NCBI RefSeq assembly: GCF_947253395.1
Contig: NZ_CAMXYY010000055.1
Location: 1 to 9,606 of the forward strand
Length of the DNA stretch: 9,606 nt
DNA from: an uncultured Olegusella sp.
GTDB taxonomy: Bacteria; Actinomycetota; Coriobacteriia; Coriobacteriales; Atopobiaceae
Direction of reading: 5' to 3'
The notes under the pieces are model-generated. The model was given only the letters and a program-made list of their open reading frames with translations. It had not been told where the DNA came from and searched no databases. The position numbers and the translations under genes were made by a program. Position 1 is the first letter of the stretch. Each line of letters begins with the position of its first letter. Positions 6,620 to 9,606 of the stretch are shown here, one piece after another.

Positions 6620-7144
6620 TTAACGCGCCTGTGTGACAGGCGGATTCAAGACCTGTTTTTCTTCAAGCAAAACCACAGCCCACGCAGCAATTCCCTCACC
6701 TCGGCCCACAAAACCCAGATGTTCGGTTGTGGTGGCCTTGACACCCACCTGCTGCAAATCCAGCTGCATCGCAGTAGCGAGACGTTCGCGCATCATCTGA
6801 CGATAAGGTGCCAAGCGCGGCGCTTGGGCAGCAACCGTACAGTCCGCATCCATAATCTGCCAGCCATTATCGAAAAGCAGAGTACACACGCGTTGGAGCA
6901 GCACAATCGAGTCTGCATCTTTATATGTAGGATCACTATCGGGAAACATCTGTCCGATATCGTTGGCGCCCTCAATGCGAGCAGCACCAAGCAGGGCATC
7001 CATCAGGGCATGCGTTAACACGTCGGCATCTGAATGTCCTGCAAGTCCACGCTCTGATTTCACGGTAGTACCACCCAAAATACAGGGACGTCCCGATGCG
7101 GCATCAGCAAACGCATGCACATCAAAGCCATGTCCAATACGCAT
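6620..7144 (-). CDS. ispF: 2-C-methyl-D-erythritol 2,4-cyclodiphosphate synthase IspF
   Basis: IspF converts CDP-ME 2-phosphate to the cyclic diphosphate MEcPP and CMP, in the MEP isoprenoid pathway; it acts as a homotrimer with divalent metal. With ATG 7144 the protein has 174 residues (E. coli has 159). Metal ligands are in GHGFDVHAF (Asp8, His10) and DVLTHALMDALLGA (His45). Other family marks are AGHSDAD (35-41), GQMFPDSD (64-71), ADCTVAAQAPRLAPY (100-114) and the nucleotide-contacting ATTTEHLGFVGRGEG (137-151). The ATG has AAAGGA 6 nt upstream, better than a TTG at 7171. The C-terminal extension of about 15 residues is poorly conserved in style. It follows ispD by 42 nt; the two genes act on successive intermediates. 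Confidence 0.96.
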   Translation of the reverse strand: MRIGHGFDVHAFADAASGRPCILGGTTVKSERGLAGHSDADVLTHALMDALLGAARIEGANDIGQMFPDSDPTYKDADSIVLLQRVCTLLFDNGWQIMDADCTVAAQAPRLAPYRQMMRERLATAMQLDLQQVGVKATTTEHLGFVGRGEGIAAWAVVLLEEKQVLNPPVTQAR

Positions 7145-7186
7145 ATCCTGTCCTTTCAAAGCCGACGTCAAGCCAGCTTAATTTTC

Positions 7187-7990
7187 CTAAAAGCCACAAC
7201 CTTCTTGTGACAAGCGCTGTTCAAGGAGTGCTTCTGCCAAAAGTGCATCTTCAGGAAGCGTCACTTTGAGGTTGTTGTTTCCGCAGTTTACACACGCAAC
7301 ACGCCCACCTTGTCGCTCAACAAGGGATGCATCATCGGTGCCTGCAAATCCCTCTTGCGCTGCCAGGCGATACGCCTCAAGCAGAGCTGCCCGATGAAAA
7401 ATTTGAGGTGTCTGAGCACACCAATAAAAACTTCTGTCAGGAGTCGAGATAACCGTTGTTCCTTCCACAAGCTTGAGCGTATCAATTGAAGGTGAGGCGG
7501 CAATCGCACCAGCAAGCATGGCATCTTGCTGTAGCTGATCAATGCAGGCTTCAAACGCTTCAGGCCGTGCAAGTGGTCGTGCCCCATCATGCACGGCAAT
7601 AAGTTTGCAATAAGAAGGAACACGGCTCAGGCCATGGGCCACCGACTCCTGCCGAGTCGCCCCGCCTTCGACATAGCAAATGGGGTGGATAAGCGTGAGC
7701 GTATCTTCGATGAGCTGTTGGGTCTGTGCAATATATCCTTCAGGCGTCACCACAACAAGCAAGCGTACCGAAGCAGCGCGGTCAGCCGCCAGGACCGACC
7801 AACACAAGATCGGCATACCAGCAAGCGATACATATTGCTTGCCTGCAGGGTCTCCAAAGCGCCGACCAAGACCTCCCGCAACTATGATTGCGCAGGTAGA
7901 CCTATCAGCGCTGGCATTGCCTTGGCGCTGCTCCTGTGCAGCGTTTGCAACCCGTGCGCCCTGCTTGCAAAGCTCATCGCAGTAACTCAT
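7187..7990 (-). CDS. ispD: 2-C-methyl-D-erythritol 4-phosphate cytidylyltransferase IspD
   Basis: IspD couples MEP with CTP to give CDP-ME and pyrophosphate, two steps before IspF. The nucleotidyltransferase fold begins at AIIVAGGLGRRFG (34-46), with Arg43 and Lys51 (GKQYVSLAGMPIL) in the CTP-binding loop. Next are GGATRQESVAHGL (109-121), VHDGARPL (133-140, Asp135, Arg138), QTPQIF (193-198), GTDDASLVE (217-225) and NLKVTLPED (240-248, Lys242). The 267 residues exceed the usual 225-240 because of about 32 hydrophilic residues before the fold. The ATG overlaps the disA stop (ATGA, 4 nt) and has AGGGG upstream, so the longer start is credible, though a shorter one inside the tail cannot be excluded. 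Translational coupling with disA is likely. The loop reads GDPAGKQY where many homologues have PKQY. Confidence 0.94.
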   Translation of the reverse strand: MSYCDELCKQGARVANAAQEQRQGNASADRSTCAIIVAGGLGRRFGDPAGKQYVSLAGMPILCWSVLAADRAASVRLLVVVTPEGYIAQTQQLIEDTLTLIHPICYVEGGATRQESVAHGLSRVPSYCKLIAVHDGARPLARPEAFEACIDQLQQDAMLAGAIAASPSIDTLKLVEGTTVISTPDRSFYWCAQTPQIFHRAALLEAYRLAAQEGFAGTDDASLVERQGGRVACVNCGNNNLKVTLPEDALLAEALLEQRLSQEGCGF

Positions 7991-9063
7991 ACACGGTTCC
8001 CCTGCATACGCTGCAGCGTATCAAGCAAAATATTGGGATTGCGCACGCCTAAATCACCAACATGTTCGGGATGCGCTGCAATAGCGTCAATCAAGCGACG
8101 CAGTGATCCATACTCATTGACGAGCTTGTCGGCCACACCATCGCGCACCACCGAGACATTACTCAGCGTGCGCAGACCCAAAGAGGTAAGAGGTGAATCT
8201 TCGCTACGGTCTTCAAAGCCCAAAGCCGCAGCGACTGTCTTTGCAGAACGCATTTCGCCATTGCGCATCTCGTGGAAAGCGCGACGTATTGCGCGGGCGT
8301 TTTCCTCGGTAGAATCGGCTGCATAGTCACGAATCATCAGGGTGTACGTCTCGTCCATGTCGCCCACAAACTCGTCACGCTGCATTGCAATGGTGCGTCC
8401 CTCCGACCCAAGCTCCGTAATCACACCGCTCAGCTCCTGCGACTCGGTCATCAGCACTTCAAAGAGGTAGAGCACATCAGTAACATCACGCATCGTAACG
8501 TAATCATCAAGCTCAAGCGTTGTCAAGCGAAGCAGCCCGTGATCAAGCCGCGTACGCGTATTTTGCATCGAGACCAGCAGTTGGTTGACCATGCCCATTA
8601 ATTCGGGAACAGTGCGCATTTGAGTGCCGCGGCCATCAATAAAAAATGTGACAACCTGACGACGCTGCGACACAGAAATCACCAACGCTTTGGTCAACAA
8701 ACTCATACGCGCGGCTGTGCGGTGGCGCATGCCCGTCTCGGATGTTGGCAACGATGGATCGGGATTGAGGTGATAATTAGCACGCAAAATCCTTGTGAGA
8801 TCTTTGTCCACTACGATGGCGCCGTCCATCTTTGCGAGTTCAAAAAGGCGGTTTGCCGTAAACGAGATGTCAAGCTTAAAACCATCATCACCAGCAGCGA
8901 TAACATTTTCTACGTCACCGATACAGATAAGTGCACCAAGATGAGCGGCAATAATCATGTCAAGCGCATGGCGAAGAGCCGTGCCAGGAGCAGCTTGGCG
9001 TATTGCTTCCTCAAAACGCTCTGCGGTAGTTTTTTCGTTGTCAGTTGGCGCGAGTATGTCCAT
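7987..9063 (-). CDS. disA: DNA integrity scanning diadenylate cyclase DisA
   Basis: DisA condenses two ATP into cyclic di-AMP. The octamer scans DNA, and branched structures such as Holliday junctions inhibit it. The 358 residues match the Bacillus protein (about 360). The DAC domain (about 10-150) has GALICIGD (43-50), catalytic MDGAIVVD (79-86, Asp80), the LNPDPSLPTSETG stretch and GMRHRTAARM (111-120, with RHR 113-115), which binds ATP. A helical linker (about 150-290) follows, then a C-terminal HhH region where LGLRTLSNVSVVRDGVADKL and the following LVNEYGSLRRLIDA are recognisable. The final hairpin reads VGDLGVRNPNI, lacking the usual GIG-type turn. ATG 9063 has a perfect GGAGGT 5 nt upstream. 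It is first of the operon; TATACT at 9118-9123 is a possible -10. radA, often adjacent, is not recognised in the window. Confidence 0.95.
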   Translation of the reverse strand: MDILAPTDNEKTTAERFEEAIRQAAPGTALRHALDMIIAAHLGALICIGDVENVIAAGDDGFKLDISFTANRLFELAKMDGAIVVDKDLTRILRANYHLNPDPSLPTSETGMRHRTAARMSLLTKALVISVSQRRQVVTFFIDGRGTQMRTVPELMGMVNQLLVSMQNTRTRLDHGLLRLTTLELDDYVTMRDVTDVLYLFEVLMTESQELSGVITELGSEGRTIAMQRDEFVGDMDETYTLMIRDYAADSTEENARAIRRAFHEMRNGEMRSAKTVAAALGFEDRSEDSPLTSLGLRTLSNVSVVRDGVADKLVNEYGSLRRLIDAIAAHPEHVGDLGVRNPNILLDTLQRMQGNRV

Positions 9064-9117
9064 GCACTACCTCCATATGCGAAGACGATCTGCGTCGATT
9101 CTGTTCATACCCTTACT

Positions 9118-9123
9118 AGTATA
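9118..9123 (-). promoter_or_regulatory. Candidate -10 box for the disA operon
   Basis: TATACT on the minus strand lies 55 nt before the disA ATG. No good -35 hexamer is seen at 16-18 bp, so this is tentative. It is the best -10 match close to the head of the six-gene operon. Confidence 0.3.
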
Positions 9124-9218
9124 AGACGGTCTGAGGCTCCAAACAGCGGTCTCTTCCTCTTCCCCAGTCTTCTCATGATGGCATGTAGCCGCAACTGTCC
9201 TTACTTTTGTCTTGCCGA

Positions 9219-9263
9219 ATCCCATGCGCCTTAATCCCCTGTGCCCTCATCCCCTGCGCCTTT
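9219..9263. repeat. 15-bp tandem repeat, three copies
   Basis: Three adjacent 15-bp units (9219-9233, 9234-9248, 9249-9263) share the pattern ATCCC(A/C)TG(C/T)GCC followed by variable bases. On the minus strand the unit keeps a 5-codon phase with the decayed frame. Confidence 0.75.
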
Positions 9264-9372
9264 AACGTTCTCGCATCAGAAGATACCACCGTCCTGCAAG
9301 AAAAGGATCATCATACTCAGCGACAAACTCAAGTGTCCTGGTTTTTAATGCAATGGATGAGTTAATTGCCAG

Positions 9373-9405
9373 CTTTATCCTAAGCTGAGATTGAGTTAGA
9401 TAAAG
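9373..9405. repeat. Inverted repeat (stem with one bulge)
   Basis: CTTTATCCTAA (9373-9383) pairs with TTAGATAAAG (9396-9405) apart from one bulged base. GTCCTG (9335-9340) and CAGGAC (9407-9412) could form an outer stem. There is no T tract at either side, so it is not an obvious terminator. Confidence 0.4.
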
Positions 9406-9464
9406 ACAGGACGTGCGGGAAATATACACATCCGCGCTAGAAGCCTGCTCTGTGGATGCTAGGT

Positions 9465-9540
9465 GCCAAAAGCCACGTTCTACTTCACTTTTTTGCCAAA
9501 AGCCACGTTGCGTTTCACTTTTTTAGCCAAACGCCACGTT
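9465..9540. repeat. 30/31-bp direct repeats, three copies
   Basis: A 15-bp core GCCAAAAGCCACGTT occurs at 9465-9479 and 9495-9509, and with one change at 9526-9540. The first two copies are followed by a related TTCAC plus T-run segment. An inverted, diverged copy (GTGTGGCTTTTG, 9594-9605) lies at the window edge. The family probably recurs elsewhere in this genome. Confidence 0.8.
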
Positions 9541-9606
9541 TCATTTCATGCGAAAAAATCTACCTGGGCAAACGTTAAGCCCTTTGAAACAGAGTGTGGC
9601 TTTTGA

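Larger units (their letters stand above)
9067..9522 (-). pseudogene. Possible decayed reading frame upstream of disA
   Basis: No intact gene is recognised between disA and the window end, but one minus-strand frame reads protein-like throughout. After a TAA at 9523-9525 it is open for 86 codons down to a TAA at 9262-9264. It starts with two 10-residue units (KSETQRGFWQ, KSEVERGFWH) and ends in FVAEYDDPFLAGRWYLLMRE. In the same frame, after a second stop (TGA 9247-9249), it continues from an ATG at 9225 for 52 codons and stops at 9067-9069, inside the disA ribosome binding site. There is no good ATG or ribosome binding site for the first part. It may be a dead gene, a repeat-derived frame, or chance. 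I cannot match it to a known family. Confidence 0.3.

Noticed and set aside
7142..7171. TTG at 7171 as the ispF start
   Set aside because: The ATG at 7144 has a well-spaced AAAGGA and begins exactly at the conserved MRIGHGFDVH.
8620..9234. Long plus-strand open frame opposite the start of disA
   Set aside because: It is a shadow of the disA coding strand and the repeat region, with no ribosome binding site or domain.
9465..9540. CRISPR-like spacing of about 30 bp between 15-bp repeats
   Set aside because: Only three cores, the intervening segments are themselves similar (T-rich), and no cas gene is present; this is a simple direct repeat.

Overview
The window reads as chromosomal DNA of a Gram-positive actinobacterium, most likely a class Coriobacteriia member of moderate GC (Atopobium/Lancefieldella-like). 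This placement is inference: it rests on protein style, on the disA-ispD-ispF-cysS-rlmB-NYN gene order, on strong AGGAGG-type ribosome binding sites and on use of GTG and TTG starts. No rRNA, tRNA or CRISPR array was seen.

Left end (1-1490) is an accessory, decayed zone. A lipoprotein gene on the minus strand runs off the window edge and carries a near-perfect 39-bp tandem repeat. Immediately upstream of its ribosome binding site lies a dead IS30-family insertion sequence. It is bounded by 22-bp imperfect inverted repeats (204-225 and 1207-1228), and its transposase has a nonsense codon, a -1 frameshift and an internal deletion. Beyond it are a plus-strand terminator-like hairpin, a convincing minus-strand Rho-independent terminator (1300-1344) and a nested stem-loop (1357-1422). 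The last two lie downstream of the aldolase gene.

Middle (1491-3490) is a divergent sugar-metabolism pair. A class II ketose-bisphosphate aldolase of GatY/KbaY/Fba type on the minus strand faces a DeoR-family regulator on the plus strand. The 341-bp AT-rich gap between them holds a 33-bp near-perfect palindrome, a good operator candidate.

Right part (3575-9063) is a compact minus-strand housekeeping operon. In transcription order it is disA (c-di-AMP synthase), ispD and ispF (MEP isoprenoid pathway), cysS (cysteinyl-tRNA synthetase), rlmB (23S rRNA Gm2251 methyltransferase) and a YacP/Rae1-like NYN-domain RNase. Gaps are -4, 42, 32, 42 and 1 nt, so co-transcription is very likely. The order matches the radA-disA-ispD-ispF-...-cysS-...-rlmB-yacP arrangement known from Bacillus, without gltX, cysE and mrnC. 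The theme is c-di-AMP signalling plus isoprenoid precursor supply and translation/ribosome maturation.

Right end (9064-9606) has no clear intact gene. It holds 30/31-bp tandem repeats with an inverted partner, a 15-bp triple repeat, and a minus-strand reading frame broken by two stops that reads like a decayed protein gene running up to the disA ribosome binding site. No wholly new system is evident. The most unusual parts are this repeat-rich frame, the operator palindrome, and the IS remnant abutting the lipoprotein gene.
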